Notes: generated from the sequence alone by a model not told the origin. DNA of 64,000 nt from Luteirhabdus pelagi (GCF_016827595.1 NZ_JAECMS010000001.1:310001-374000); one strand, 5' to 3'. Positions 44,700-53,101 are shown, counted from the stretch's first letter. Program-made: numbers and translations.

Positions 44700-46127
44700 A
44701 TGAGCAAAACTGCGGAATCGGTTTGGAACAATTGTTTGTCCTTTATTGAAGATAATATTACTTCTCAGGCCTACAAAACTTGGTTCGAACCAATTAAGGC
44801 AGTAAAGCTCACCGATAATGCGTTGAGCATTCAAGTTCCCAGTAAATTTTTCTACGAATGGCTAGAGGAACATTACGTAAAATTATTGAAGGTTGCCTTA
44901 ACGAAGGAACTCGGAAAAACGGCAAGATTGGTGTACATCATTAAGATGGAGAATACCTATGGCAATAAGCAACCGTTTACCGAAAAAATCCCTAGTGCGA
45001 ATCGCAGCAACATGCAATCGCAGGAAGTGGATGTTCCGTTAAAAAATAAAAGTCCAGAACTAAAGAATCCATTTGTCATTCCAGGCATTCGAAATGTAAA
45101 AATCGAATCGCAACTGAACCCTTCCTATAATTTTGATAATTTCTTGGAAGGTGAAAGCAATCGCTTGGCGCGATCGGCAGGAATGGCAGTAGCGAACAAA
45201 CCTGGAGGCACCTCTTTCAACCCACTATTGATTTTTGGTGGCGTCGGATTAGGCAAAACCCATTTGGCTCATGCTATTGGGGTTGAAATAAAGGATAAGT
45301 ATCCTGAAAAGACGGTGCTGTATATCTCTGCGGAAAAGTTCACCCAACAATATATAGAGTCGGTTAAGAAGAACAATCGAAACGATTTTATCCATTTCTA
45401 TCAAATTATCGATGTGTTGATCGTAGATGATATCCAGTTGCTTTCAGGGAAGGCAGGTACACAGGATGTATTTTTCCACATTTTCAACCACCTTCACCAA
45501 AATGGAAAGCAGGTTATTTTGACGAGCGATAAGGCTCCGGTCGATATGATCGATATCGAACAGCGATTGTTGTCTCGTTTTAAGTGGGGGCTTTCAGCAG
45601 AGCTGAACCATCCTGACTATGATACTCGGGTCGCGATCATCAACAACAAGCTGTATCGCGATGGGGTTGAAATGCCAGAGGATATTATCGAATTCTTGGC
45701 GAATAACATCAAAACCAATATCCGCGAATTGGAAGGTGCGATCATTTCACTCATCGCCCATTCCTCTTTCAACAAAAAGGATATTACCATCGACCTCGCC
45801 AAAAAGATTGTCGATAATTATGTGAAGCATACCAAACGTGAAGTATCGATCGACTATATCCAAAAAGTGGTCAGTGAATACTTTCAAATGGATGTGGATA
45901 CCCTTCAGTCCAAAACACGGAAGCGTCATATTGTACAGGCACGTCAGTTAGCGATGTTCTTTGCGAAGAAATTCACCAAGGCTTCCTTGGCTTCCATCGG
46001 TTCGCAAATCGGTCAGCGGGATCATGCTACCGTATTGCACGCTTGCAAAACGGTCGATAACCTTTCCAGCACCGACAAACAGTTTCGTAAATATGTAGAG
46101 GATCTGAACAAGAAACTTACCCTATAA
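44700..46127 (+). CDS. dnaA: Chromosomal replication initiator DnaA
   Basis: 475 residues. Domain I (1-85) starts MSKTAESVWNNCLSFIEDNITSQAYKTWFEPI; a linker (about 86-130); AAA+ domain with Walker A GGVGLGKTHLAHAIG, Walker B VLIVDDIQLLSG and sensor 1/2 regions; domain IV with the DnaA box-binding signature QRDHATVLHACKTVDNL. Complete and of usual length. No DnaA-box cluster (TTATCCACA type) is visible immediately up- or downstream, so oriC is probably elsewhere or beyond what I can see. Followed by the phosphatase gene 80 bases on. Confidence 0.98.
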   Translation: MSKTAESVWNNCLSFIEDNITSQAYKTWFEPIKAVKLTDNALSIQVPSKFFYEWLEEHYVKLLKVALTKELGKTARLVYIIKMENTYGNKQPFTEKIPSANRSNMQSQEVDVPLKNKSPELKNPFVIPGIRNVKIESQLNPSYNFDNFLEGESNRLARSAGMAVANKPGGTSFNPLLIFGGVGLGKTHLAHAIGVEIKDKYPEKTVLYISAEKFTQQYIESVKKNNRNDFIHFYQIIDVLIVDDIQLLSGKAGTQDVFFHIFNHLHQNGKQVILTSDKAPVDMIDIEQRLLSRFKWGLSAELNHPDYDTRVAIINNKLYRDGVEMPEDIIEFLANNIKTNIRELEGAIISLIAHSSFNKKDITIDLAKKIVDNYVKHTKREVSIDYIQKVVSEYFQMDVDTLQSKTRKRHIVQARQLAMFFAKKFTKASLASIGSQIGQRDHATVLHACKTVDNLSSTDKQFRKYVEDLNKKLTL

Positions 46128-46183
46128 ACTTGGCCACATTATATTTTAACATCCTCCTAACCCTTACTGCTAGGGCTTTTCCA

Positions 46184-46191
46184 TAATTTTG
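46184..46191 (+). promoter_or_regulatory. -7 element of the phosphatase gene
   Basis: TAATTTTG, perfect TAnnTTTG, 16 bases before ATG 46208, and decides that start over the TTG at 46199. Confidence 0.6.
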
Positions 46192-46207
46192 ATGAAAATT
46201 GCATGCT

Positions 46208-46660
46208 ATGGCTACAAAAATTTTGATGGTTTGTTTAGGAAATATCTGTCGATCGCCCTTGGCAGAAGGATTGTTAAAGTCGAAACTTGACAAAAATGAA
46301 TACTACGTCACTTCTGCAGGTACCGGTCATTGGCATGTGGGCGAAAAACCTGATTCACGCAGTATTGCGGTAGCCAAGAAAAATGGTTTGGATATTACAG
46401 ACCAACGCGGCAGACAATTTAAGGCTTCAGACTTTGAAGAATTCGACCATATTTTTGTGATGGATACATCCAATCGCGATGATGTTTTGGCCCTGGCCAA
46501 CTCTGAAGAAGACCGAGCAAAAGTTCAGTTGATTTTAGATGAAATATTTCCGGGTGAAAACGTCGATGTCCCCGACCCCTATCACGGTGGCGACCGCGGT
46601 TTCGATCAAGTATATGAAATGCTTGACAAGGCTAGCGATAAACTGGCAGAAAGGCTATAG
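46208..46660 (+). CDS. Low-molecular-weight protein-tyrosine phosphatase
   Basis: 150 residues from ATG 46208; a TTG at 46199 adds only three residues and is not needed. Catalytic loop MVCLGNICRSPLAEGLL (C-x5-R-S) at residues 7-15 and the general acid Asp in VPDPYHGG, with DTSNRDDVLAL. In envelope contexts these enzymes regulate polysaccharide export kinases; an arsenate role is possible. Here it lies between dnaA and a secreted sugar dehydrogenase, which gives no clue to its substrate. Confidence 0.95.
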   Translation: MATKILMVCLGNICRSPLAEGLLKSKLDKNEYYVTSAGTGHWHVGEKPDSRSIAVAKKNGLDITDQRGRQFKASDFEEFDHIFVMDTSNRDDVLALANSEEDRAKVQLILDEIFPGENVDVPDPYHGGDRGFDQVYEMLDKASDKLAERL

Positions 46661-46684
46661 CTTTTTTAACTAAAAGGTTTTCTG

Positions 46685-46692
46685 TACTTTTA
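46685..46692 (+). promoter_or_regulatory. Probable promoter of the sugar dehydrogenase gene
   Basis: TACTTTTA (7 of 8) 18 bases before ATG 46711, just after the phosphatase stop. Confidence 0.4.
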
Positions 46693-46710
46693 GTTATTAA
46701 ATGTTGCCTT

Positions 46711-48081
46711 ATGAAAAAAAGTATCTCCCTCCTCTCATTCTTACTATTCACTATTTCATTAATTGCTCAAGATATCAATATCGCGTTGGTGGCCGATGGA
46801 TTTTCCAGTCCCGTAGATATTGAAAATGCCGGCGATGACCGCTTGTTTATTGTGGAGCAAGGCGGTAGAATAAAGATTCTAAACGCTGACGGAACCACGA
46901 ATTCGACTCCCTTTCTTGATATTTCTACCCTGGTATCCAATGGAGGCGAGCAAGGATTGCTAGGCTTAGCGTTTCATCCAGATTATGCCAACAATGGCTT
47001 CTTCTACGTGAATTATACCAAAACGAATGGTGATACTCGTGTGGCGCGGTTTTCTGTTGATTCAGGTGACCCCGATATAGCACAAGTTGGTTCGGAGTTT
47101 GAAATCATTGAGTACGAACAACCCTTTAGCAATCACAATGGTGGCGATGTAGCTTTTGGTCCTGACGGCTATCTCTATATTTCCTCTGGAGATGGCGGTA
47201 GTGGTGGTGATCCTGGCAATCGAGCACAGAACCTATCACTTCTTTTAGGTAAAATGCTACGATTGGATGTCGATGGCGGTACGCCATACGCCATACCAGC
47301 CGACAATCCTTTCTCTGGCGCTGGAACAACAATAGCCGAGGAAATTTGGGCCTATGGTTTACGCAACCCTTGGCGTTTTTCTTTCGATAGCTTGAACGGC
47401 GATCTTTGGATTGGAGATGTTGGTCAAGCCGATGTAGAAGAAATCGATCGCGCGGGAGTTGATGAAGGCGGATTAAACTACGGCTGGCGATGCTACGAGG
47501 GGTCGGTGCCGTTTAATACTTCTAACTGCCCTCCCATGGAAGATCTTACCTTTCCGATAGCCGAATACTCATCGAGCACGGGAAGTGGTAACTGTTCGGT
47601 AACCGGCGGATTTGTATATAGGGGTAGTATGTTTCCTGACCTTAACGGACTTTATTTCTATGGTGATGTTTGTAGCGGAATTATCGGTTCGGTAGATGCT
47701 GATGGAAATCTAACAGAATACGGTGACTTTTCTGGCTCTTGGGTTTCTTTTGGTGAAGATATTAATAACGAGCTATATATCGCTGATATCGGAGGCAGCA
47801 TTTACCGTATAGAAGGTGAACTTTCAACTCCAGACTATAGTTCCGTTAATTTTGAAATGTATCCAAATCCAAGCTCAAGCAATGTCAACATTACCCTTTC
47901 AAAAGGAACAATAGACAGCGTTATCATCAGTACATTAAGTGGTGCTACTTTATTGAAACAGGATCAAATTTCCGAAAGCCACTATGTCTTTTCATCAAGT
48001 GATTTTGCAAGCGGTATCTATTTGGTGAAGATTATTGATAGCGCGGGAACTTCGGTTACAAAGAAGCTTGTTAAGAAATAA
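46711..48081 (+). CDS. Secreted PQQ-type sugar dehydrogenase with type IX sorting tail
   Basis: 456 residues. Signal peptide 1-20 (SLIAQ). Residues about 25-370 form the glucose/sorbosone dehydrogenase beta-propeller: GFSSPVDIENAGDDRLFIVEQGGRIKIL, GGEQGLLGLAFHPDYANNGFFYVNYT, SNHNGGDVAFGPDGYLYISSGDGGSGGDPGN, EIWAYGLRNPWRFSFD; these supply propeller strands and PQQ-type contacts. The last 75 residues (from MYPNPSSSNVNITLS to KKLVKK) are a Por type A tail for type IX export. So it is a surface or secreted enzyme, probably oxidising sugars; quinone use is inferred from the family. Confidence 0.9.
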   Translation: MKKSISLLSFLLFTISLIAQDINIALVADGFSSPVDIENAGDDRLFIVEQGGRIKILNADGTTNSTPFLDISTLVSNGGEQGLLGLAFHPDYANNGFFYVNYTKTNGDTRVARFSVDSGDPDIAQVGSEFEIIEYEQPFSNHNGGDVAFGPDGYLYISSGDGGSGGDPGNRAQNLSLLLGKMLRLDVDGGTPYAIPADNPFSGAGTTIAEEIWAYGLRNPWRFSFDSLNGDLWIGDVGQADVEEIDRAGVDEGGLNYGWRCYEGSVPFNTSNCPPMEDLTFPIAEYSSSTGSGNCSVTGGFVYRGSMFPDLNGLYFYGDVCSGIIGSVDADGNLTEYGDFSGSWVSFGEDINNELYIADIGGSIYRIEGELSTPDYSSVNFEMYPNPSSSNVNITLSKGTIDSVIISTLSGATLLKQDQISESHYVFSSSDFASGIYLVKIIDSAGTSVTKKLVKK

Positions 48082-48089
48082 AAGTATTT

Positions 48090-48806
48090 ATGAGTACTTC
48101 CCAAAAAGGAAATCTTTATTTAATTCCTACAACCTTGGGCGATTCTCCCCCTCTTGAGGTATTGCCGCTAATGGCAAAGAAAGCAGTAGAGCATATCGAT
48201 CATTATATAGCAGAGCACGAAAAGAATGCGCGTAGATTCATTAAGAGCATTGTTCCAAAAAAATCGCAGCCCAACCTTCATATACAGCTAATCAACAAGT
48301 TTACCGAGCCTACTGATATCCCCAATATGCTTCAACCCTGTCATGAAGGGTTTGATGTGGGAGTCTTAAGCGATGCAGGATGTCCAGGTATTGCCGATCC
48401 GGGTGCTTCGGTTGTGGCACAAGCCCATATTCAAGGAGTGAAGGTTGTACCGCTTGTTGGTCCCTCCTCTATCCTACTCGGCATGATGGCTAGTGGATTT
48501 AACGGACAAAATTTTGCTTTTAACGGATATCTTCCCATAGATAAAAAGGAGCGTAAGCATGCTATTAAGCGACTGGAAAAACGGTCTGGAGACGAGGATC
48601 AGTCGCAGGCATTCATTGAAACCCCGTATCGCAATAACCAGATGCTGGAAAGCTTGGTCCAAACGCTTCATCCTGATACTAGAATATGTGTGGCGTGCGA
48701 TATTACCCTACCTACGGAAGACATCAAGACCTTGACCGCTTCACAATGGAAACAAAAAAAGACAGACCTCAACAAGAGGCCTGCCTTATTCATTATTCAA
48801 AAGTAA
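48090..48806 (+). CDS. RsmI-like SAM-dependent methyltransferase
   Basis: 238 residues, tetrapyrrole-methylase fold: GNLYLIPTTLGD opens it, then the SAM motif VGVLSDAGCPGIADPGASVVAQAH, PLVGPSSILLGMMASGFNGQNFAFNGYLP, and a C-terminal FIETPYRNNQML segment. Shorter than RsmI (about 280) and divergent in the N-terminal DxG motif (here IPTTLGD). RsmI 2'-O-methylates 16S C1402; I infer rRNA methylation at most. Starts 8 bases after the sugar dehydrogenase stop, suggesting one transcript. Confidence 0.85.
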   Translation: MSTSQKGNLYLIPTTLGDSPPLEVLPLMAKKAVEHIDHYIAEHEKNARRFIKSIVPKKSQPNLHIQLINKFTEPTDIPNMLQPCHEGFDVGVLSDAGCPGIADPGASVVAQAHIQGVKVVPLVGPSSILLGMMASGFNGQNFAFNGYLPIDKKERKHAIKRLEKRSGDEDQSQAFIETPYRNNQMLESLVQTLHPDTRICVACDITLPTEDIKTLTASQWKQKKTDLNKRPALFIIQK

Positions 48807-48811
48807 ACCGA

Positions 48812-49480
48812 TTATCCCTTCACCTTCGCCTTTTTATTGGCAAGTATGAAAGAAGTATCGTATCCGCTAAATTTCTTTAAGTAATATCCTATAGAAGTTC
48901 CAAAGGCATCGTTAAAGCCAATAGCACCTCCGCTTCGTAGATATTTTTTTACATTCCCGGCACCAGCAAGGTGAGCTGCAGCCAAAATACCAGACTCCGT
49001 TACCTTCACCCCATTTACATGGCTACCCACATATCGTTTGATATCGCGACGCAGAATCCATTTGTTACGCGCCACGTAGGCATCGAAAGCAGCTTCTTGT
49101 AAGTAAGTATCGGTCAAGAAAAGGTCTGGATCGTAAATTCCTATCATATGCAAGGTAGTGGCTGCAAACTGGTATTTTCCTAAATATCCAAATTCGTTTA
49201 CCGTCCAATAATCACCCCGCGATTCCTTAAAGCCTAATGCCTCCTTAAATCCGATAAAGGATTTACCCAAAAAGATGCGATAGGTAGGAGCACTTGGAAA
49301 GGGAAGATCTATCATGTCCTCTTCAGAAGGGACAGTATAGTCCATAATGTGGTCTTCAACTAAATAATGATGCAAAGAAACCGCATCTTTATTACGTCTT
49401 TCCTTTTTGGTTGAAAAACTCATGGCAAGGAAAACGACCACCGAAAGTAAAGACACTACTGCTAGTAAATTACGTTTCAT
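48812..49480 (-). CDS. Lysozyme-like exported protein, paralogue 1
   Basis: 222 residues from ATG 49480 (MKRNLLAVVSLLSVVVFLAMSF), an N-terminal signal or anchor; a start at 49516 would add an unlikely hydrophilic leader. From about residue 85 it matches a lytic transglycosylase-like region: FKEALGFKESRGDYWTVNEFGYLGKYQFAATTL, with candidate catalytic Glu in KESRGDY, then ESGILAAAHLAGAGNVKKYL. Its neighbour at 49701 is a paralogue with the same layout. Some databases call the family peptidoglycan-binding/LysM-like although no LysM is evident. I infer cell-wall turnover; activity not shown. Confidence 0.75.
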   Translation of the reverse strand: MKRNLLAVVSLLSVVVFLAMSFSTKKERRNKDAVSLHHYLVEDHIMDYTVPSEEDMIDLPFPSAPTYRIFLGKSFIGFKEALGFKESRGDYWTVNEFGYLGKYQFAATTLHMIGIYDPDLFLTDTYLQEAAFDAYVARNKWILRRDIKRYVGSHVNGVKVTESGILAAAHLAGAGNVKKYLRSGGAIGFNDAFGTSIGYYLKKFSGYDTSFILANKKAKVKG

Positions 49481-49527
49481 TTTGTAAGGTTTTTGAAGTA
49501 CTTGAAAGCCCTTCAAATTTTCGCGGG

Positions 49528-49535
49528 CAAAAGTA
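49528..49535 (-). promoter_or_regulatory. -7 element of lysozyme-like paralogue 1
   Basis: TACTTTTG on the minus strand, perfect, 47 bases before ATG 49480. Confidence 0.55.
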
Positions 49536-49564
49536 CAACTTTTTTTATAAATCTGACATCCAAT

Positions 49565-49581
49565 ATGTTAACAAATGTTAA
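49565..49581 (-). promoter_or_regulatory. Tandem ATGTTAA repeats upstream of lysozyme-like paralogue 1
   Basis: ATGTTAA at 49565-49571 and again at 49575-49581, a 10-bp (one helical turn) spacing, centred about 38 bases upstream of the -7 element. OmpR-family regulators typically bind such tandem half-sites. See the AAATGTTAA finding. Confidence 0.4.
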
Positions 49582-49662
49582 GAGGAATTGTCTTACAGTC
49601 CTCACTATAGACGGGTGAAGGGATAAGCTGTGACATAAATTTGCGTTAAAAGTGTCTTAAAA

Positions 49663-49696
49663 TAAAAAAACCAGGCTTGTCAACCTGGTTTTTTCA
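49663..49696. terminator. Bidirectional terminator after lysozyme-like paralogue 2
   Basis: AAAAAACCAGG / CCTGGTTTTTT, a perfect 11-bp stem with an 8-nt loop, flanked by A and T tracts on both sides; placed between the two same-strand paralogues. It ends paralogue 2 on the minus strand. Confidence 0.85.
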
Positions 49697-49700
49697 ATAA

Positions 49701-50345
49701 TTATAACGTCGCCACGGCATTGTTATTTGGAAGGATTGATGCCACATCGTATGCAGCGAATTTCTGCATATATGTGGTGATGGGGACGTTATTGGCATCC
49801 CGAAAAACGTCTTGTCCATCAGAGTCCAGAAACTTCATAACGTTTCCGGCTCCTCCCAAATGAGCGGCTGCCAAAAGGCCAGACTCGGTTACGTAAATAT
49901 CATTAATAATTTGGCCTTCGAATTCGTCAATATAATCCTTGAGCACCCACTTGTTTTTAGAAATTAGCGCTTCAAACGCTCTTTCCTGTAACCTTGGGGT
50001 GTTCAAGAACTTACGTTTATTATAAACGCCTACCCAATTAAGGGTAGTCCAGCCAAATTGATATTTTCCCAAATAACCTAGTCTGTTCACCGCTTTGTAA
50101 TTACCACTGCTTTCTGAAAAGCCGAGGTCTTCACAAAAGCCGAGGTACGACTTCCCAACAAAGGGAATATTTTGTTGGGGATTCATATTTACTTCGAAAT
50201 CATGAGGAACATTGGAAACTGCTCCTATAATGTCCGTAGTAAATATAGGACTACTGTAATTCATTTCATCTCTCGATGAAAATCCTGAAACAAAAAAGAT
50301 TGTTACAAGCAGTAGCACAGACAATTTCATAAAACGTATTCTCAT
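49701..50345 (-). CDS. Lysozyme-like exported protein, paralogue 2
   Basis: 214 residues; ATG 50345 (MRIRF) or 50330 (MKLSVLLLVTIFFVSGFS) both open a signal peptide, so the start is ambiguous by five residues. The same module as paralogue 1: GKSYLGFCEDLGFSESSGNYKAVNRLGYLGKYQFGWTTLNWVGVY, RLQERAFEALISKNKWVL, and VTESGLLAAAHLGGAGNVMKFL. The glutamate of paralogue 1's KESRG is ESSG here, so the key residue and neighbouring Arg differ; one copy may have lost or changed activity. Separated from paralogue 1 by a terminator, so independently transcribed. Confidence 0.72.
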   Translation of the reverse strand: MRIRFMKLSVLLLVTIFFVSGFSSRDEMNYSSPIFTTDIIGAVSNVPHDFEVNMNPQQNIPFVGKSYLGFCEDLGFSESSGNYKAVNRLGYLGKYQFGWTTLNWVGVYNKRKFLNTPRLQERAFEALISKNKWVLKDYIDEFEGQIINDIYVTESGLLAAAHLGGAGNVMKFLDSDGQDVFRDANNVPITTYMQKFAAYDVASILPNNNAVATL

Positions 50346-50630
50346 GTTCTATTTTGGTTTAAAAATTATAATTATTGCCCTACGACTTCGTGCCATAGGG
50401 AAATAGCCATAAAACGAACATGACTCCTCGCGGACTCATGCCGCTTGTCTTATGAAATCTTAATGTCAAAGAACTCTTTATAATGTCTTGCGGTTGTCGA
50501 TATTCCTATCAACAACCAAAATCAAGATACAAATACAATGAGGTTGTAGAAAGCAATTAACAGCCTTTAACCCCTTGTTTTAAAAAGGTTTAACATTGAA
50601 GGAAAGCACGAAAAAAGTATGCCAAAGTAC
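50346..50630. other. 285-bp structured gap upstream of lysozyme-like paralogue 2
   Basis: No coding signal. Two notable hairpins: CATGA/TCATG with a C-C mismatch and TCC/GGA around loop TCGC (50419-50440), and GGTTGT/ACAACC with GATA/TATC and one mismatch around TTCC (50492-50517), 10 bp. A third, CCCTA/TAGGG with a 13-nt loop, lies at 50378-50400. These may be an RNA leader of the minus-strand gene or an independent RNA. A TTAACATTG motif lies at 50590-50598. Confidence 0.35.
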
Positions 50631-51674
50631 CTAGCGATTGATGCCCTGAGCATTTATCCAGCGCACATATTCCGCTTTGTTTTGGTTGTGCTGCGCTAGG
50701 GTTTTGGCGAATTTGTGATAGCCTAGATTATTAACATCGGCTACAAAGTAGTAGTATTCGTGGTTTTCGGCATTCAATACCGCATTGATAGAAGAAATAT
50801 CAGGCATACTGATAGGGCCTGGCGGAACACCGGTATATTTATAGGTATTATAAGGGGAATCGATTTCCAAATCTTTGTAAAGTACACGCTTGATGACCTG
50901 ATCGAAATCGTCTTCCTTAAGCTTTTTCGCATAAATGACCGTCGGATCGGCCTGAAGTGGCATACCTCGCTTTATACGGTTCAAGTACACTCCAGCTACA
51001 CGTGGTCGCTCATCGACCTTGGCCGTTTCCTTTTGAACAATAGCGGCAAGACTTATGACACCATTTTTAGACAATCCTAGTTCACTTGCCTTTTGCTTGC
51101 GAGTCTCCGTCCAAAATCGGTCATATTCGGTTTGCATACGATCCCGGAAGCCTTCGGCGGTGGTGTTCCAATAGAATTCATAGGTGTTAGGCACATACAT
51201 TCCCAACGCACTTTCTGAAGTAAGTTGCTGTTTCTCAAGAAAGGAAGTATCGCGCATCGCTCTTAACAAAGCAACGCTATCGGCTTCAATCTGTTTTGAA
51301 ATGGCACCCGCCAGATCTTCGAGTCGCTCCTGATTGTTGAATTTCACCTGAATCGGGATATTTCGACTGCGGATGGTGTTTACGATATCGTTATTGTTCA
51401 TTCCGCTTTTCAAAATAAAATGGCCAGGCTTAATATTGGAAGGGTATTCTTTTCGGTTTGCGACTGCGACGAAACTTTCCATATCGTCCAATAGTGGTTC
51501 CAATTCATTATATACATCAGAAAATGAAGCATCGGTAGGGATATACACATGTGCCTCATCGTTATTAAATGTGGTGTTGGGTGAAAAAACGGTACTATAA
51601 ACATACCAGGCAAAGGCTCCCATGGCGATAAGACCTAACAGGGCAACCGCCCAAAGAATTTTTTTGATGTACAT
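50631..51674 (-). CDS. mltG: Endolytic transglycosylase MltG
   Basis: 347 residues. Single N-terminal membrane helix (about 6-26), periplasmic LysM-like part, then YceG-type catalytic domain with the essential Glu in ISLAAIVQKETAKVDERPRVAGVYLNRIKRGMPLQADPTVIYA; ends YNTYKYTGVPPGPISMPDISSINAVLNAENHEYYYFVAD. It cuts nascent glycan strands at the inner membrane and sets strand length. One base separates it from the upstream GNAT stop; the dapF-GNAT-mltG order suggests cotranscription of two wall-related genes. Confidence 0.94.
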   Translation of the reverse strand: MYIKKILWAVALLGLIAMGAFAWYVYSTVFSPNTTFNNDEAHVYIPTDASFSDVYNELEPLLDDMESFVAVANRKEYPSNIKPGHFILKSGMNNNDIVNTIRSRNIPIQVKFNNQERLEDLAGAISKQIEADSVALLRAMRDTSFLEKQQLTSESALGMYVPNTYEFYWNTTAEGFRDRMQTEYDRFWTETRKQKASELGLSKNGVISLAAIVQKETAKVDERPRVAGVYLNRIKRGMPLQADPTVIYAKKLKEDDFDQVIKRVLYKDLEIDSPYNTYKYTGVPPGPISMPDISSINAVLNAENHEYYYFVADVNNLGYHKFAKTLAQHNQNKAEYVRWINAQGINR

Positions 51675-51675
51675 A

Positions 51676-52200
51676 TTATATCAGTATCTGTAAAAAAACA
51701 ACGTTTTGGAAGCCTTCTTCCTCTTTAAGCCAATCCTTCATAACTCCTGTCTGCTCGAAACCTGCTTTTTTGAAGAGTGCCAAACTTCTTTCATTCGTTT
51801 CAGGAATGGAAGCGTAAAATTGATGGAGTGAAAGATGTCTCTTTCCATATTTTTCTAAAAGTTGTAACGCTTCATAAGCATACCCTTTTTTTCTATCTTC
51901 AGCTTTGGCAATCACCACTCCTACCCCGGCACGTTTATGCTTAGGGTCGAAATCGAATAGGTCGACACAGCCAACAGAGCGCTCTTCTTCCACAGTGCAA
52001 ATCATAAAGCGAAGCTGCTTTATTTCATAAATATCGCGATGGGAATTTTCTAAATACTGCTTCAACACATGTTTCGAAAAGGGATTGGAGGTGTTGCTAA
52101 CATACCAAACCTCCTCATCGTTTTCCAATTGGTATAGGAACTCCAAGTCTTCTGGCTCCAAGGCTCGCAAATATATCTTTTCTCCTTTCAATGTACTCAT
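51676..52200 (-). CDS. GNAT-family N-acetyltransferase, RimJ/RimL type
   Basis: 174 residues; ATG 52200 overlaps the dapF stop (ATGA), a 4-base coupling. The N-terminus MSTLKGEKIYLRALEPEDLEFLYQLEND is typical of RimJ/RimL-like ribosomal or aminoacyl acetyltransferases; acetyl-CoA motif AGVGVVIAKAEDRKKGYAYEALQLLEKYG. Acceptor not known. Between dapF and mltG in one probable transcript. Confidence 0.88.
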   Translation of the reverse strand: MSTLKGEKIYLRALEPEDLEFLYQLENDEEVWYVSNTSNPFSKHVLKQYLENSHRDIYEIKQLRFMICTVEEERSVGCVDLFDFDPKHKRAGVGVVIAKAEDRKKGYAYEALQLLEKYGKRHLSLHQFYASIPETNERSLALFKKAGFEQTGVMKDWLKEEEGFQNVVFLQILI

Positions 52201-52970
52201 AGCCATTCTCCTTTAAAAACCTGTTCGGCTGGGCCTTCTAAAAAAATATCGGAATATCCTTCATTCGTTTTGTCGAAATGCACCTGTAAATCGCCACCGG
52301 GTGTTTTTAGGGTAATCGAAGTAGTATTCGACTTTCCAAGTTCCGCCATGGCAATCGCAACTGCAGTTACGCCGGTCCCGCATGAGAGTGTTTCATTTTC
52401 AACCCCACGTTCATACGTTCGAACCTGAAAGGTCTCCTCGTCGACTTGCTTTACGAAATTGATATTAGCACCCGTTTCGCCATACAGTCCATAGCGTAAA
52501 CGCTTGCCTTGCAGCTTCACATCAAGATCTTCTATCTCGTTCACCATTTGTACATGATGTGGTGAGCCAGTATTCAGAAAAACATGTTTTTCAAAAACAT
52601 TCACCTCGGTCACATCGTTCATCTTCAACCGTATCTGTCCATCGGAAACAGTTGCCGTATGCATCCCGTCTATCGCTTCAAATTCCGCTTCACCTTCAAT
52701 AACACCCAAAAAATGAGCGACATGTACCAAACAGCGGCCGCCGTTGCCACACATAGAGCTTTCCTTTCCATCGGAATTGAAATACACCATCGTAAAGTTG
52801 GCAGTATTGTGCTCTTCCAACAGTATTAGGCCATCTGCACCAATGCCAAAATTTCTGTCACACATCTTGGCAATCAGTTTGGTATCATTTTTGGAAAATA
52901 TAGACTGACGATTATCGATAATGATAAAATCGTTTCCAGTCCCTTGATATTTATAGAAAGGTATGGCCAT
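52197..52970 (-). CDS. dapF: Diaminopimelate epimerase
   Basis: 257 residues. Pyridoxal-independent epimerase converting LL- to meso-diaminopimelate for lysine and peptidoglycan. Opens FYKYQGTGNDFIIIDNR; the two catalytic cysteines are in MCGNGGRC and LSCGTGVTAVA, plus GLYGETGANINFV and RTYERGVENETL between. Both half-domains are complete. Its -7 element TACCTTTG (52976-52983) ends 5 bases before ATG. Works with dapA at 35-36 kb. Confidence 0.96.
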   Translation of the reverse strand: MAIPFYKYQGTGNDFIIIDNRQSIFSKNDTKLIAKMCDRNFGIGADGLILLEEHNTANFTMVYFNSDGKESSMCGNGGRCLVHVAHFLGVIEGEAEFEAIDGMHTATVSDGQIRLKMNDVTEVNVFEKHVFLNTGSPHHVQMVNEIEDLDVKLQGKRLRYGLYGETGANINFVKQVDEETFQVRTYERGVENETLSCGTGVTAVAIAMAELGKSNTTSITLKTPGGDLQVHFDKTNEGYSDIFLEGPAEQVFKGEWL

Positions 52971-52975
52971 GGGCG

Positions 52976-52983
52976 CAAAGGTA
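52976..52983 (-). promoter_or_regulatory. dapF -7 element
   Basis: TACCTTTG on the minus strand, perfect TAnnTTTG, five bases before ATG 52970. Confidence 0.6.
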
Positions 52984-53019
52984 GCAAAAAAGCCTTGGCA
53001 CCCATGCGAAATTTGCGGT

Positions 53020-53037
53020 GTTAAACCGACGTTAAAA
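53020..53037 (+). promoter_or_regulatory. 11-bp-spaced GTTAAA direct repeat upstream of htrA
   Basis: GTTAAAC at 53020-53026 and GTTAAAA at 53031-53037, 11 bp apart, 65-82 bases upstream of the htrA ATG and about 50 upstream of dapF's divergent promoter. Spacing is typical of OmpR-family tandem half-sites. No TAnnTTTG was found before htrA, consistent with a regulated promoter. Confidence 0.35.
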
Positions 53038-53101
53038 CTGAAATATCGCTATACGATACTCGTCTTTTATTCAGTTATGTTCAACGTAAAAAAGAAAAAC
53101 A

